Assembly (NCBI GenBank): GCA_020860565.1
Contig: JAJBUA010000062.1
Coordinates: 1 to 32,959 of the forward strand
Direction of reading: 5' to 3'
DNA: 32,959 nt
Source of the DNA: Clostridiales bacterium
GTDB taxonomy: Bacteria; Bacillota; Clostridia; Lachnospirales; Lachnospiraceae
This document shows, piece after piece, positions 1 through 7,978 of the stretch. The notes under the pieces are model-generated. The model saw only the letters and a program-made list of their open reading frames with translations. It had not been told where the DNA came from and made no database searches. Every line of letters begins with the position of its first letter. Position 1 is the stretch's first letter. Made by a program: the position numbers and the translations under genes.

Positions 1-62
1 ATATTATTGATTATTATTGATTTTTAGTACTTTTAGATGTAAAATATAGATGACTAGAAAAG

Positions 63-97
63 ATGACTACATAATGTGTATTATGTAGTCATTTTTT
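63..97 (+). terminator. Intrinsic terminator, best read on the plus strand
   Basis: A perfect 13-bp inverted repeat (ATGACTACATAAT at 63-75, its complement at 80-92) with a 4-base loop is followed on the plus strand by six T. It would end a plus-strand transcript entering from outside the window. Read on the minus strand the tail is only CTTTTCT, so it may also act weakly for the recombinase gene that ends at 117. Confidence 0.7.
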
Positions 98-116
98 GAC
101 GTGTATTTTACTTATG

Positions 117-1025
117 TCAATTGTAAACCTTATGCATTTCCTCGTTACTCACTCTCATAACCCCAGGAATGTCCATCTCCACCAGTCCCATTTTATTTAA
201 CGCGGCCAATTCTTCTTCCATGCTGATCTGTGTATAGATTCTCGTGGTATCCAAACTGGAGTGTCCCATAATATCTGCCAGATGGTTCGCATTTTTCTCC
301 TCCGCATAATATACGCATGCAAAAAGGTGTCTCAGATTGTGCGGAAAGATCTTGCTCGGCATAATTCCGGCTTTCTTGCCGAGTATTTTCATATCGCGCC
401 AGATATTGCTCCTGTCCAATGGTCTGCCGCTCCTCGTAATAAATACACAGCCATCTTTGATTCCCTGCTCCCTGATATAGTTCTCAAGCACATTCTTTAA
501 ATTCTCCGGCATCAGCACGATCCGGCTCTTTCCCTTTAATGTCACCTCAGCCAATCCGAACCGCACGGCCTCTACCGTAATAAAACGGAGTTCACTCACC
601 CGGAGTCCCATCGAGCACAGCGTCTGGATCACCAGACTCAGCTTTTCTTTCCCCAGAAAATTTGCCTCTTTTATCAGCTGCATGTATTCCTTCTTTGTGA
701 GCACTCTGCTGTTTGCACGAAATGTTTCCTTCTGCATTTTCACCAGCTTCACTACACATTCGTACCATCCTTTTTTCTTAAAAAAGCCATTTAATGCGGA
801 AAGCTTCGCGTTCACACTTCTGATCTTATATTTGTTGATCAGCATTTCTTTGTAACGCATAACCAGGCCTTTATCCACTTTCCTCCCATCCAAATACTGC
901 CGGAATTTCTCCAGGTCTCGCAGATACTGATCAATCGTATTTTTACTCTTTTCTTCCTCTATCAGCGTTTCCCGATAACGCTTCAGTATGCCCTCACTGA
1001 TGATTCTGCTTTTGTCTTTATACAT
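117..1025 (-). CDS. Tyrosine recombinase/integrase family protein
   Basis: A site-specific recombinase of the phage integrase/XerC-XerD family, which cuts and rejoins DNA through a 3'-phosphotyrosine bond. The full catalytic set is visible, numbered from my start: R142 in GLRVSEL, K166 in the beta-hairpin LKGKSR, H229 and R232 in HNLRH, H255 in GHSS and nucleophile Y264 in RIYTQ. Residues about 12-85 match the SAM-like core-binding domain. The first ATG (1034) directly abuts the AAGGAGGG box at 1035-1042, whereas the ATG at 1025 sits 9 bases from it, so I start there, giving 302 aa. No phage, transposon or attachment-site features lie beside it, so it could be a chromosomal Xer-like enzyme or a remnant of an element whose rest is outside the window. 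Family certain, role unknown. Confidence 0.9.
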   Translation of the reverse strand: MYKDKSRIISEGILKRYRETLIEEEKSKNTIDQYLRDLEKFRQYLDGRKVDKGLVMRYKEMLINKYKIRSVNAKLSALNGFFKKKGWYECVVKLVKMQKETFRANSRVLTKKEYMQLIKEANFLGKEKLSLVIQTLCSMGLRVSELRFITVEAVRFGLAEVTLKGKSRIVLMPENLKNVLENYIREQGIKDGCVFITRSGRPLDRSNIWRDMKILGKKAGIMPSKIFPHNLRHLFACVYYAEEKNANHLADIMGHSSLDTTRIYTQISMEEELAALNKMGLVEMDIPGVMRVSNEEMHKVYN

Positions 1026-1034
1026 AAAATGCAT

Positions 1035-1337
1035 CCCTCCTTCTGATATGGTTTTATATTAGTTTTCCTCTCTGACGAGAGGCTTATACCCGCAAGATAC
1101 TATAATGCATCACTGCCATAAAATCGACCTTTTTCTTTATGGGATGAAGCAATAAGGGGAAAATTATATGCAAAAGAAAAGACTCCAATCAATAAACGCC
1201 TTTCAAGCATCAACTGATCAGAGCCTCGGCCACTCATCTTTTTTGAAAATATACTTGCCAAATTGAAAAACATCTGTTATTATACTCTTGTTGTGGTTTC
1301 TATACAGAACCAATAAGCAGTCAAGGGAGGTGCTGAC
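1035..1337. other. Divergent intergenic region between the recombinase gene and rpmB
   Basis: It holds the recombinase ribosome binding site (1035-1042), a 6-bp hairpin at 1067-1082 (CCTCTC/GAGAGG, 4-base loop) in the recombinase leader, and the rpmB promoter at 1255-1283. A TATAGT-like -10 for the recombinase can be read on the minus strand near 1100, but I find no convincing -35. I see nothing else between 1110 and 1250. Confidence 0.5.
1255..1283 (+). promoter_or_regulatory. Sigma-A type promoter of rpmB
   Basis: TTGCCA (1255-1260), a 17-base spacer and TATTAT (1278-1283). An overlapping TATACT at 1281-1286 is an alternative -10. It lies about 50 bases before the rpmB start, with AGGGAGGTG at 1324-1332 as ribosome binding site. 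Confidence 0.65.
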
Positions 1338-1523
1338 ATGGCAAAATGTGCAATCTGTGAGAAGGCAGTTCACTTCGGTAATAATGTAAGCCATTCACAT
1401 AGAAGATCCAACAAGATGTGGAAAGCAAATGTGAAATCTGTCAAGGTTAAAGTCAACGGCGGTGCGAAAAAGATGTATGTATGTACTTCTTGCTTACGTT
1501 CTGGTCTTGTTGAAAGAGCTTAA
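1338..1523 (+). CDS. rpmB: 50S ribosomal protein L28 (bL28)
   Basis: Structural protein of the large ribosomal subunit. The 61-residue length and the start MAKCAICEKAVHFGNNVSHS match bL28. Cys4, Cys7, Cys49 and Cys52 form two CxxC pairs, the zinc-binding (C+) form of this protein; many bacteria also carry a Cys-free paralogue used under zinc limitation, and none is seen here. It is monocistronic, with its own promoter and a terminator starting right after the stop codon, and it is the only plus-strand gene supported in the window. A strong AGGGAGG box precedes the ATG. Confidence 0.97.
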   Translation: MAKCAICEKAVHFGNNVSHSHRRSNKMWKANVKSVKVKVNGGAKKMYVCTSCLRSGLVERA

Positions 1524-1553
1524 AAAAAGATCCTGCTTCGCAGGATCTTTTTT
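1524..1553. terminator. Bidirectional intrinsic terminator
   Basis: GATCCTG (1529-1535) pairs with CAGGATC (1541-1547) around a CTTCG loop, flanked by an A run on the left and a T run on the right. It ends rpmB on the plus strand and the long leftward housekeeping operon on the minus strand. Between it and 1626 there are two more short inverted repeats, GTGCC/GGCAC and CTGCCG/CGGCAG. Confidence 0.9.
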
Positions 1554-1625
1554 CTTGCCATAACATACGAAAGGTGCCCGCACGGCACTTATCTGCCGAC
1601 GGCAGGCCCTATAGCTGTACAAATA

Positions 1626-1763
1626 TTAACAGCTGAACAAATAATACCCCAAGGCAAGGCACCCGATCATAAACACCAGCGTGGACAATGTTTCCGGTAT
1701 GAAAAGAAGCAGTGTCATCCCCGCACCGAAACAAAACAACATAAGGCCAACAACTCTTTTCAT
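1626..1763 (-). CDS. Small two-helix membrane protein, function unknown
   Basis: A 45-residue protein starting MKRVVGLMLFCFGAGM, made almost wholly of two hydrophobic segments (about 4-20 and 25-42) split by a Pro-Glu turn, and ending in a Cys. I recognise no named family, though tiny proteins of this shape are common in Clostridia. The frame stays open up to a TTG at 1817, but no Shine-Dalgarno precedes that, so I use the ATG at 1763, whose own ribosome binding site is also poor (TCGAG). It lies 138 bases after gerW and is the last gene before the bidirectional terminator. Start and reality are moderately supported. Confidence 0.55.
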   Translation of the reverse strand: MKRVVGLMLFCFGAGMTLLLFIPETLSTLVFMIGCLALGYYLFSC

Positions 1764-1900
1764 CTCGACAACCCGGATAGCAGGATTCCCTGTATTATAT
1801 GTCCCATACTGCTCCAAAAGACCACAAAGCTGCTGACTTTCTTTATTTTATCTGCATCAATGGAAACTCCTGCCTTCCCACGTACCCGGAAGTTTTGCTT

Positions 1901-2299
1901 CTATTCCTCTTCTTTTGCAGCGATCTCCTCCGCGGCTTTCATCGCTTCCGGCGAGATCTCCTCCTGCTTCTTACCCGTGAAACGATTCACCAGATCAGGA
2001 ACCAGATCGATCACCTTGGTAACCGGATCCTGTGACTTGACGCTGACCAGCTTGGTCACGCCGTTCTGGATCACCAGCACTGCGCTCGGGCTCATCTTGG
2101 CGCTCATACCGCCGCCCCCGTTATTTTTCGCGTTGTCCGCGAAAGCGCCGGCCGCCATCCCGCAGCTGACGTCTACTAACGGGAGAATCGTCGCCCCGTC
2201 AACCTGGATCGCTTCCCCCACTACGGTCTTTGTCGTGACAAAGAGATCCATCCCCTTAAATAAGGATTCCAATGTCTCTGAAAAATGATTGTCTGCCAT
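1901..2299 (-). CDS. ytfJ: GerW family sporulation protein (YtfJ)
   Basis: The sequence matches the GerW/YtfJ family, which in Bacillus is made in the forespore and needed for normal germination. Marks of the family are LFKGMDLFVTTKTVVGE near the N-terminus, ILPLVDVSCGMAAGAF, the glycine run NNGGGGMSAKMSPSAVLVIQ in the middle and the following VTKLVSV. The last 25 residues are charged (EEIAAKEEE). At 132 aa it is usual length. It begins 14 bases after the DUF2953 gene, the same partner ytfJ has in Bacillus (ytfI), supporting both calls. An AAGGAGGGTGTAGTA leader precedes the ATG. Confidence 0.92.
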   Translation of the reverse strand: MADNHFSETLESLFKGMDLFVTTKTVVGEAIQVDGATILPLVDVSCGMAAGAFADNAKNNGGGGMSAKMSPSAVLVIQNGVTKLVSVKSQDPVTKVIDLVPDLVNRFTGKKQEEISPEAMKAAEEIAAKEEE

Positions 2300-2313
2300 T
2301 ACTACACCCTCCT

Positions 2314-3459
2314 TTATCTCTCTCGATCCAAAAACCAGCGAATCAGTTTTCGGAAATTCCGGTCAAATAACATCCGCGCCGCGATCCATAATACCGTCAG
2401 GATCCGGGCTCTGCCTTTCAGGCTGACCTCGCCTTCCAGCACCTTTTCCTCAAACACCGGAATCAGTTCCAGTTTCCCGGCATAACATCCGTAAAACGGA
2501 CTGATGTAAGTCAGGATCTGTCCGGTTGTACTCGGATCATCAAAACCAAATTTCACCCGACCGCTCAGCTTCTGCGGAAAGATATGCCGAATCAGGCGGA
2601 AAATCTGGCGCTTCATCAGGCAAAAGGTCTTCTGATTGTCCTTGTTTTTAAGGAACGCAACCGCCCATTCCTCCTTATCCCGGATCGCCTGAAACTTCTC
2701 ACGCGCCGCGGCCGCCACGGAACGGATTTTCTGTAAGATTCCCCTGATTGTCCCGACACACTTTGCGTTTAATTTCTCATAGATTCCGGTAAGGAAAGAT
2801 GAGGAACTTTGCGGCTGAGTTTCTTCTATATTATTACCAGTAGTCTCTTCCTTACCATCCATTCCCTCTATATGAATGGTTTGTTCGACTCCATCGGTTT
2901 TTTTCAGGTCAGCTGCCTCTGTATTATTTACCTTGATTTTTGCTTTTGTCTCTGCCTTTACCTCTGTCTTTGCTTCCGCTCTTACTCCGCCGTCATCTTC
3001 CCGGTTTATTTCCTCTTTCCCCGTTTTTTCGGCATTCTTTTTCTTACTCTCAGCACTTGACTCGCACCCTTTCAAATTCTCAGTGCCTGCATCCTCGTCC
3101 GTATCTTCTCCGGCTCCGGATGATGCTTTCCCATGCGACTTTGTTTTGGAACCTGCATCCGGCTTTGTTTTGGGACTTGCATCTTCCCCCGCTTCCTCCG
3201 GCAGTTTCATGCCAAAGACCCGGAAGCCCAGAACCCTGACCGTAACATCCAGTGCTTCCTGATACTCCGCTTTTGCCGATATCAGATGCAGCAGCCACGT
3301 CACTTTTGCAAGGCCCGCGGGCTTTCCGTCAAATGCCCCTTCCACACGGTAACGGATCGGAACCAGCAAAACCAGCAGAATCAGCAGCAGAATGATTCCC
3401 AGAATGATCAGCAGGACGATCCCCACGATTTTCAGAACCCCCAACAGCAATGCTAACAT
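2314..3459 (-). CDS. DUF2953 domain protein (YtfI-like), membrane anchored
   Basis: A 381-aa protein with an N-terminal hydrophobic helix (about residues 3-35, rich in Leu, Ile and Val) followed by VPIRYRVEGAFDGKPAG, the usual start of DUF2953 proteins. A charged low-complexity stretch (about 95-215, mostly Lys, Glu, Ala, Thr and Gly) separates this from the conserved C-terminal part, which includes LSGRVKFGFDDPSTTGQIL and YAGKLELIPVF. The family is found in spore formers next to YtfJ; its biochemical role is unknown. Its start overlaps the end of the upstream 94-aa gene by 7 bases and uses GGGGAGAAT inside that gene as ribosome binding site, so the two are probably translationally coupled. 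The long linker is probably disordered. Confidence 0.85.
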   Translation of the reverse strand: MLALLLGVLKIVGIVLLIILGIILLLILLVLLVPIRYRVEGAFDGKPAGLAKVTWLLHLISAKAEYQEALDVTVRVLGFRVFGMKLPEEAGEDASPKTKPDAGSKTKSHGKASSGAGEDTDEDAGTENLKGCESSAESKKKNAEKTGKEEINREDDGGVRAEAKTEVKAETKAKIKVNNTEAADLKKTDGVEQTIHIEGMDGKEETTGNNIEETQPQSSSSFLTGIYEKLNAKCVGTIRGILQKIRSVAAAAREKFQAIRDKEEWAVAFLKNKDNQKTFCLMKRQIFRLIRHIFPQKLSGRVKFGFDDPSTTGQILTYISPFYGCYAGKLELIPVFEEKVLEGEVSLKGRARILTVLWIAARMLFDRNFRKLIRWFLDRER

Positions 3460-3737
3460 AATTCTCCCCGTTTCACTCTGTCGTCAACAATTCTCCGAAC
3501 TACCTCAAGCGCCTCCCAGTATGTAACCGCGATCCCGACGATCAGGCGATCCTGATCACACAGGGGCGGCAGCAACAGCTCCGCCGATGGATAAATCTCA
3601 AGCAGATTATTCCCATAAACCGGCGGCGTAATCACATAAACCTCCGGCTGCAACTTTCCCTCCCGGAGTCCCTGAAGGATGTCGAACCGGCGCTGCCGTG
3701 CTTTGTCTCCCAGATACAGATCTTCCACCACCCGCAT
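3453..3737 (-). CDS. Conserved-looking hypothetical protein, 94 aa
   Basis: I do not recognise this protein. It is soluble, with no Cys motif or membrane segment, and has a central VYVITPPVYGNNLLEIYPS and a C-terminal helix EALEVVRRIVDDRVKRG. It is tightly packed: 13 bases after cinA and overlapping the DUF2953 gene by 7 bases. ATGGAGA upstream of the ATG is a fair ribosome binding site. Position in the cinA-ytfI-ytfJ run suggests the same transcript and perhaps a sporulation-linked role, but that is inference. Confidence 0.8.
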   Translation of the reverse strand: MRVVEDLYLGDKARQRRFDILQGLREGKLQPEVYVITPPVYGNNLLEIYPSAELLLPPLCDQDRLIVGIAVTYWEALEVVRRIVDDRVKRGELC

Positions 3738-3750
3738 AAGCTATTCTCCA

Positions 3751-4998
3751 TCAGCCATAGTTTTCCAGAATCGAACGCCGCAGCAGATCGAGCGCCTTTA
3801 CCACCGACTGCTCACGAATCTTTGCCCGGCTGCCTTTAAAATGATATTCCTCCACATTTACCTTATCTTTCATGTAGGTCGCGATATAGACCAGGCCGAC
3901 GGGCTTATCGTCCGTCGCGCCGCCGGGACCCGCGATACCGGTTACCGCGATACAGGCGTCGCTTTCTGTCGCAAAGACTCCCCCGATCGCCATCTCTCTC
4001 ACCGTCTGCTCGCTCACCGCCCCGTACTGCTTGAGCGTTGACTTGCTGACATCGAGAAATTTACGTTTTGCCTTATTCGTATAAGTGACAAAACCGCTGT
4101 GAAATACATCCGACGCTCCCGGTACGTTGACAATTCTCCCGGCAATCAATCCGCCTGTGCAGGATTCGGCTGTCGTAACCGTGAGATCATATTTCTTCAA
4201 CAGATCGACTACCACCATCTCCAGAGTCTCATGCTCCTTCGTCGAATATACATAATTGCCAAGACGGCCCTTAATCTCCTTTACCACCGGGGTAAGCAGC
4301 TTTTTGGCTGCCGCCTCGCTCTCTGCCCGCGCAGTAACACGGATATGCACCTCGCCAGTCTTGGCATAGGTTGCAATCGTCGGATTGGTCTGCGCGTCGA
4401 TCAGATCCAACAGCTTATCCTCGATCACGCTCTCACCCAGGCTGCACACCTTGATCATCTTGGAGCGAATCAGTTCCGGCTGGCGGTGGTTCAGATACGG
4501 ATACACCTGCTTGCGGAAAATCGGGATCATCTCATTGGGCGGCCCCGGCAGCAGGATCGCGGTCTTCCCGTTCTTTTCCAGAATCAGACCGGGCGCCGTG
4601 CCGTTGTCATTGTCCAGAACAATCGCTCCCTCCGGGACGAGTGCCTGCTTCCAGTTATTTTCCGTAATGACCGCAAAATTGTTGCTCTTCAGATAATTTT
4701 CGATCCGTTCACGGGTGCGTACATCCTCTGTCAGCGGCATCTCCATCACTTCCGCACAGGTCTCCTTGGTCAGGTCATCTTCCGTCGGTCCCAATCCTCC
4801 GGTCAGAATCACGATATCGGAACGATCCAGTGCGGTACGGAAGGTCTCCGCCAGACGGTCGCTGTTATCTCCCACCACAGACTGGTAATACATGGACAAA
4901 CCGAGCAGCGCACACTTCTCCGCCAGATACTGAGTGTTGGTATTTACAATATTTCCCATCAGCAGCTCGGTCCCCACCGAGATCAGTTCTACTGTCAT
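3751..4998 (-). CDS. cinA: CinA family competence/damage-inducible protein, NMN amidohydrolase
   Basis: A two-domain protein. Residues 1-170 are the MoaB/Mog-like domain with MTVELISVGTELLMGNIVNTN and the loop LTGGLGPTEDDLT; residues about 255-412 are the PncC-like domain that deamidates nicotinamide mononucleotide to nicotinate mononucleotide, with TTAESCTGGLIAGRIVNVPG and VTGIAGPGGATDDKPVG. This domain recycles NMN released by NAD-dependent DNA ligase. The open frame includes a TTG two codons earlier, but the ATG at 4998 has GGAG 10 bases upstream, so I use it (415 aa). It starts 2 bases after the pgsA stop. The recA gene that often follows cinA in Firmicutes is not here; the 94-aa gene is in its place. 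Confidence 0.95.
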   Translation of the reverse strand: MTVELISVGTELLMGNIVNTNTQYLAEKCALLGLSMYYQSVVGDNSDRLAETFRTALDRSDIVILTGGLGPTEDDLTKETCAEVMEMPLTEDVRTRERIENYLKSNNFAVITENNWKQALVPEGAIVLDNDNGTAPGLILEKNGKTAILLPGPPNEMIPIFRKQVYPYLNHRQPELIRSKMIKVCSLGESVIEDKLLDLIDAQTNPTIATYAKTGEVHIRVTARAESEAAAKKLLTPVVKEIKGRLGNYVYSTKEHETLEMVVVDLLKKYDLTVTTAESCTGGLIAGRIVNVPGASDVFHSGFVTYTNKAKRKFLDVSKSTLKQYGAVSEQTVREMAIGGVFATESDACIAVTGIAGPGGATDDKPVGLVYIATYMKDKVNVEEYHFKGSRAKIREQSVVKALDLLRRSILENYG

Positions 4999-5000
4999 AA

Positions 5001-5543
5001 TCAAATCGCTCCTTCCGTAAGCACCTTATGGTTCTTTGCGATATAATCAATCAGCGACACAACCGTCAGGATCAACGCGATCCAGGTACAAACTGTTGTT
5101 GCCATACTCAAAAGCGGTATATCAATGATCATAAGGATAACCGCAATCATCTGAAATGTCGTTTTAAACTTGCCCCAGTAGCTTGCCGCAATCACGATCC
5201 CCTGCTCCGCCGCGACCAGACGGAAACCACTGATAATAAATTCCCGGCTGACAATGATGATCGTCATCCATGCCGCGAGCTGTCCCAGCTCAGTCAGGCA
5301 GATCAGCGCGGAGCAGACTAACAGCTTATCAGCCAGCGGATCCATAAACTTGCCGAAGTTGGTCACCAGATTGTACCTGCGGGCAATCTTTCCGTCCAGC
5401 AGGTCCGTCAGGCTCGCTACGATGAAAATCGTTACCGCCACATAGCGGAACATGCGCGACGTGCCGCCCTCCGCCAGCAGAAAAAACACAAAAAACGGAA
5501 TGAGGATCACCCGCAGCGTCGTCAGTTTATTCGGTAAATTCAT
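5001..5543 (-). CDS. pgsA: CDP-diacylglycerol-glycerol-3-phosphate 3-phosphatidyltransferase
   Basis: Membrane enzyme making phosphatidylglycerophosphate from CDP-diacylglycerol and glycerol 3-phosphate, the first committed step to phosphatidylglycerol. The CDP-alcohol phosphotransferase signature DGx2ARx8Gx3Dx3D is complete: D50, G51, A54, R55, G64, D68 and D72. At 180 aa with several hydrophobic segments it has the usual size, and MNLPNKLTTLRVILIPFFVF is a typical start. It overlaps rimO by 17 bases and ends just before cinA, so translation is probably coupled along this row. Confidence 0.96.
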   Translation of the reverse strand: MNLPNKLTTLRVILIPFFVFFLLAEGGTSRMFRYVAVTIFIVASLTDLLDGKIARRYNLVTNFGKFMDPLADKLLVCSALICLTELGQLAAWMTIIIVSREFIISGFRLVAAEQGIVIAASYWGKFKTTFQMIAVILMIIDIPLLSMATTVCTWIALILTVVSLIDYIAKNHKVLTEGAI

Positions 5544-6864
5544 CGTACACCTCCCCGGTCAGATCATAATCCGAAGCCCCAGTCACCCGGACTCTTACAA
5601 AATCCCCTGAGACAAAGAGCTCACCGCTGGTTACAAAGATATATCCGTCCACATTCGGCGCGTCCATATAGGTGCGCCCGACATAAGCCGGCTCATCCGC
5701 AAGTTTTCCCTCAATCATCACATCCAGGATACGGCCAATCATCTCCTCCGACTTTTCAAAGGCGATCTCCTGCTGCAGCTCCATCACCTCATCGCGTCTC
5801 TGCTCTTTGATCGTCTCCGGGATCTGATCCGGAAATTCCGCCGCCGGGGTGTCCTCCTCTGCGGAATACGTGAAAACTCCCAGACGTTCAAATTCCATCT
5901 CGTTCACAAATTCCATCAGAATCTCGTGATCTTCGTCGGTTTCACCGGGGAATCCGGTAATCAGCGTCGTGCGAAGCGCGATATCCGGAACCCTCTCACG
6001 GATCATGCGGATCTTTTCCCGGAGTTCCTCCTGATTGGTCCGGCGTCCCATACGCTTTAAGACACGGTCGCTCGCATGCTGGATCGGGATGTCCAGATAA
6101 TGGCAAATCTTTTCTTCGGAGGCAATCGTGTCGATCAGCTCCTCCGTAATCTCTTCCGGATAACAATATAAGATCCGGATCCAATAAAGGCCGTCCACCG
6201 CCGCCAGCCTGTGCAGCAGCTCCGGCAGCTTTTTTTCTCCATAAAGGTCGACTCCGTAAAGCGTCGTCTCCTGCGCAACCAGAATCAGTTCGCGCACGCC
6301 CTGTTCTGCCAGACCTTCTGCCTCCTTCACCAGATCTTCCATCGGCACGCTGCGATAGCGCCCCCGAAGACTCGGGATGATACAATAGGTGCAGTGTTTA
6401 TCACAGCCCTCTGCGATCTTTAAAAAGGCATAATGCCCGCCGGTCGTAAGGATCCGACCGCCTCCGGGCTCCGGCGTCCGATCTGCTTCCATCAGACGCA
6501 GAGTCTTCTCCCCCTCAAGCGCCTTTTTCAGTACCACACAGATCTCATCATACGACGAAGTACCCAGAATCCCGTCAACTTCCGGAATCTCATCCAGAAT
6601 CTCCTGCCGGTAGCGCTGTGCCAGACAACCGGTTACGATCAGTGCCTTCAGGTGGCCGGTTTTCTTTAACTCGGCCATCTCCAGAATCGTATTCACACTT
6701 TCTTCCTTCGCGTCATTGATAAAACAGCAGGTATTGATGACGATAATATCTGCCTCCTGTTCATCATCCGTAAAGGTATAGCCGTCCCGGGTCAGAAGAC
6801 CCAGCATCATCTCGGTATCGACCAGATTCTTGTCACAGCCCAGAGATATACACAGAATTTTCAT
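5527..6864 (-). CDS. rimO: Ribosomal protein S12 methylthiotransferase RimO
   Basis: Radical-SAM enzyme that adds a methylthio group to the beta carbon of a conserved Asp of ribosomal protein S12. The N-terminal UPF0004 domain carries Cys10, Cys46 and Cys80 for the second Fe-S cluster; the radical-SAM cluster is CDKHCTYC (Cys154, 158, 161); the C-terminus is a TRAM domain (about 375-445). At 445 aa it is full length. I prefer RimO over the tRNA enzyme MiaB because of MKILCISLGCDKNLVDTEMM at the N-terminus and the RimO-like AEGCDKHCTYCIIPSLRGRY. GAGGAG precedes the ATG. Confidence 0.95.
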   Translation of the reverse strand: MKILCISLGCDKNLVDTEMMLGLLTRDGYTFTDDEQEADIIVINTCCFINDAKEESVNTILEMAELKKTGHLKALIVTGCLAQRYRQEILDEIPEVDGILGTSSYDEICVVLKKALEGEKTLRLMEADRTPEPGGGRILTTGGHYAFLKIAEGCDKHCTYCIIPSLRGRYRSVPMEDLVKEAEGLAEQGVRELILVAQETTLYGVDLYGEKKLPELLHRLAAVDGLYWIRILYCYPEEITEELIDTIASEEKICHYLDIPIQHASDRVLKRMGRRTNQEELREKIRMIRERVPDIALRTTLITGFPGETDEDHEILMEFVNEMEFERLGVFTYSAEEDTPAAEFPDQIPETIKEQRRDEVMELQQEIAFEKSEEMIGRILDVMIEGKLADEPAYVGRTYMDAPNVDGYIFVTSGELFVSGDFVRVRVTGASDYDLTGEVYDEFTE

Positions 6865-6940
6865 AAAAGAAGCTCCTCGTAAAAAAGGCCGTCCCGAAAT
6901 GTGTGATATGAGGCAGCCTTATTTTTCCCTTCTGTTCTTA

Positions 6941-7189
6941 TTATTCTTCTTTGTCCTGATCTCTGACAATCTTTACCTTACCGCGGTAAAGCTCCTGTAC
7001 CGCAATCGAAAGCGGTTTATTTTCCGCATCTTTGCTGTTGATCAACGGTTCCTCCCCATCGATCAGCTGTCTCGCCCGTTTCGCGGACGCGAGAACAATC
7101 GAATACCGACTCTGAACCAGCGGTTCTTCTCCCGGCTGTACATCTTTATTAACAGCTTCAATCAAATCCAGATAAGATGGACGCAACAT
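6941..7189 (-). CDS. rpoZ: DNA-directed RNA polymerase subunit omega
   Basis: Small accessory subunit that helps assemble RNA polymerase. The 82-aa protein starts MLRPSYLDLIEAVN and has the family core YSIVLASAKRARQLI followed by KPLSIAVQELYRGKV. AAAGGAGATATTGCC gives a good ribosome binding site. It lies between gmk and rimO, the usual gmk-rpoZ pairing of Firmicutes. Confidence 0.95.
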   Translation of the reverse strand: MLRPSYLDLIEAVNKDVQPGEEPLVQSRYSIVLASAKRARQLIDGEEPLINSKDAENKPLSIAVQELYRGKVKIVRDQDKEE

Positions 7190-7212
7190 GGCAATATCTC
7201 CTTTTTCTATCC

Positions 7213-7237
7213 GGCAAACGCTATGATATCGTTTGCC
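7213..7237. other. Hairpin in the gmk-rpoZ spacer
   Basis: GGCAAACG (7213-7220) and CGTTTGCC (7230-7237) form a perfect 8-bp stem with a 9-base loop. No T run follows on either strand, so it is not a standard terminator; it sits about 12 bases before the rpoZ ribosome binding site and may be an RNA processing or stability element. The rest of the 135-base spacer is AT-rich and featureless to me. Confidence 0.5.
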
Positions 7238-7324
7238 TCCTAAATTTATTATCGTTATTTTCAGATTACTAGATTACTATCAATCATTTATTATTTTTAT
7301 AAACCCACTGCGTAAGCAAAAGGA

Positions 7325-7954
7325 TTACATACAATATCTTTCTAATTCTTTCTTCATCTGTGTGATAAAAGCTGCATTCGCGGACATCCGCAACCGCTGC
7401 GATGAGATCAGCGCGTGAAGCTCTTCCGCACAGACTTCAAGTTTGTCATTCACCAGAATATAATCATAGCGATCCATAAAGGACGCCTCCCTCGAAGCCT
7501 GACGGAGACGATTCAGAATCACCTCTTCGGACTCTGTGCCCCGGCCTCTCAGCCGGTTCTCCAGCTCGGCAGCTCCCGGCGGCGTTACAAACAGCAACAG
7601 CGTATCCGGGAATTTTTCCTTTACCTTTAATGCTCCCTGGACCTCGATCTCAAGGATCACGTCCTTTCCGGCCTCCAGCTGCTCATCTACGTAATCCTTC
7701 GGCGTACCATAGTAATTCTCTACATACTGCGCGTATTCAATCAGTCCGCCGTCGCGGATCCGTTTTTCAAACTCTTCTTTCGTTACGAAAAAATATTCCC
7801 GCCCGTTCTCTTCGCCCGGCCGCGGACTCCGGGTCGTCGCGGACACCGACAGCGCATACCGCTGCGGATAGCGCGAGAGCAATTCCCGGATCAGTGTACC
7901 CTTTCCCGCGCCGGAGAAACCGGATATCACGGTTAATATCCCTCTCTGGTTCAT
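7325..7954 (-). CDS. gmk: Guanylate kinase
   Basis: Phosphorylates GMP to GDP with ATP, needed for GTP and dGTP supply. The P-loop SGFSGAGKGT lies near residues 11-20, followed by SVSATTRSPRPGEENGREYFFV, the GMP-binding part, and ENYYGTP. The ORF can be extended five codons to an ATG at 7969, but that codon overlaps the ribosome binding site GAGGTG, so I start at 7954 (209 aa), which also fits family length. It belongs to the yicC-gmk-rpoZ row. Confidence 0.96.
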   Translation of the reverse strand: MNQRGILTVISGFSGAGKGTLIRELLSRYPQRYALSVSATTRSPRPGEENGREYFFVTKEEFEKRIRDGGLIEYAQYVENYYGTPKDYVDEQLEAGKDVILEIEVQGALKVKEKFPDTLLLFVTPPGAAELENRLRGRGTESEEVILNRLRQASREASFMDRYDYILVNDKLEVCAEELHALISSQRLRMSANAAFITQMKKELERYCM

Positions 7955-7978
7955 CGTTTCACACCTCATTTATATAGT

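Noticed and set aside
2809-3456. Several plus-strand frames and a minus-strand frame across the DUF2953 gene
   Set aside because: They are shadows of the low-complexity Lys/Glu/Ala/Thr linker of the real gene and have no ribosome binding sites or family features.
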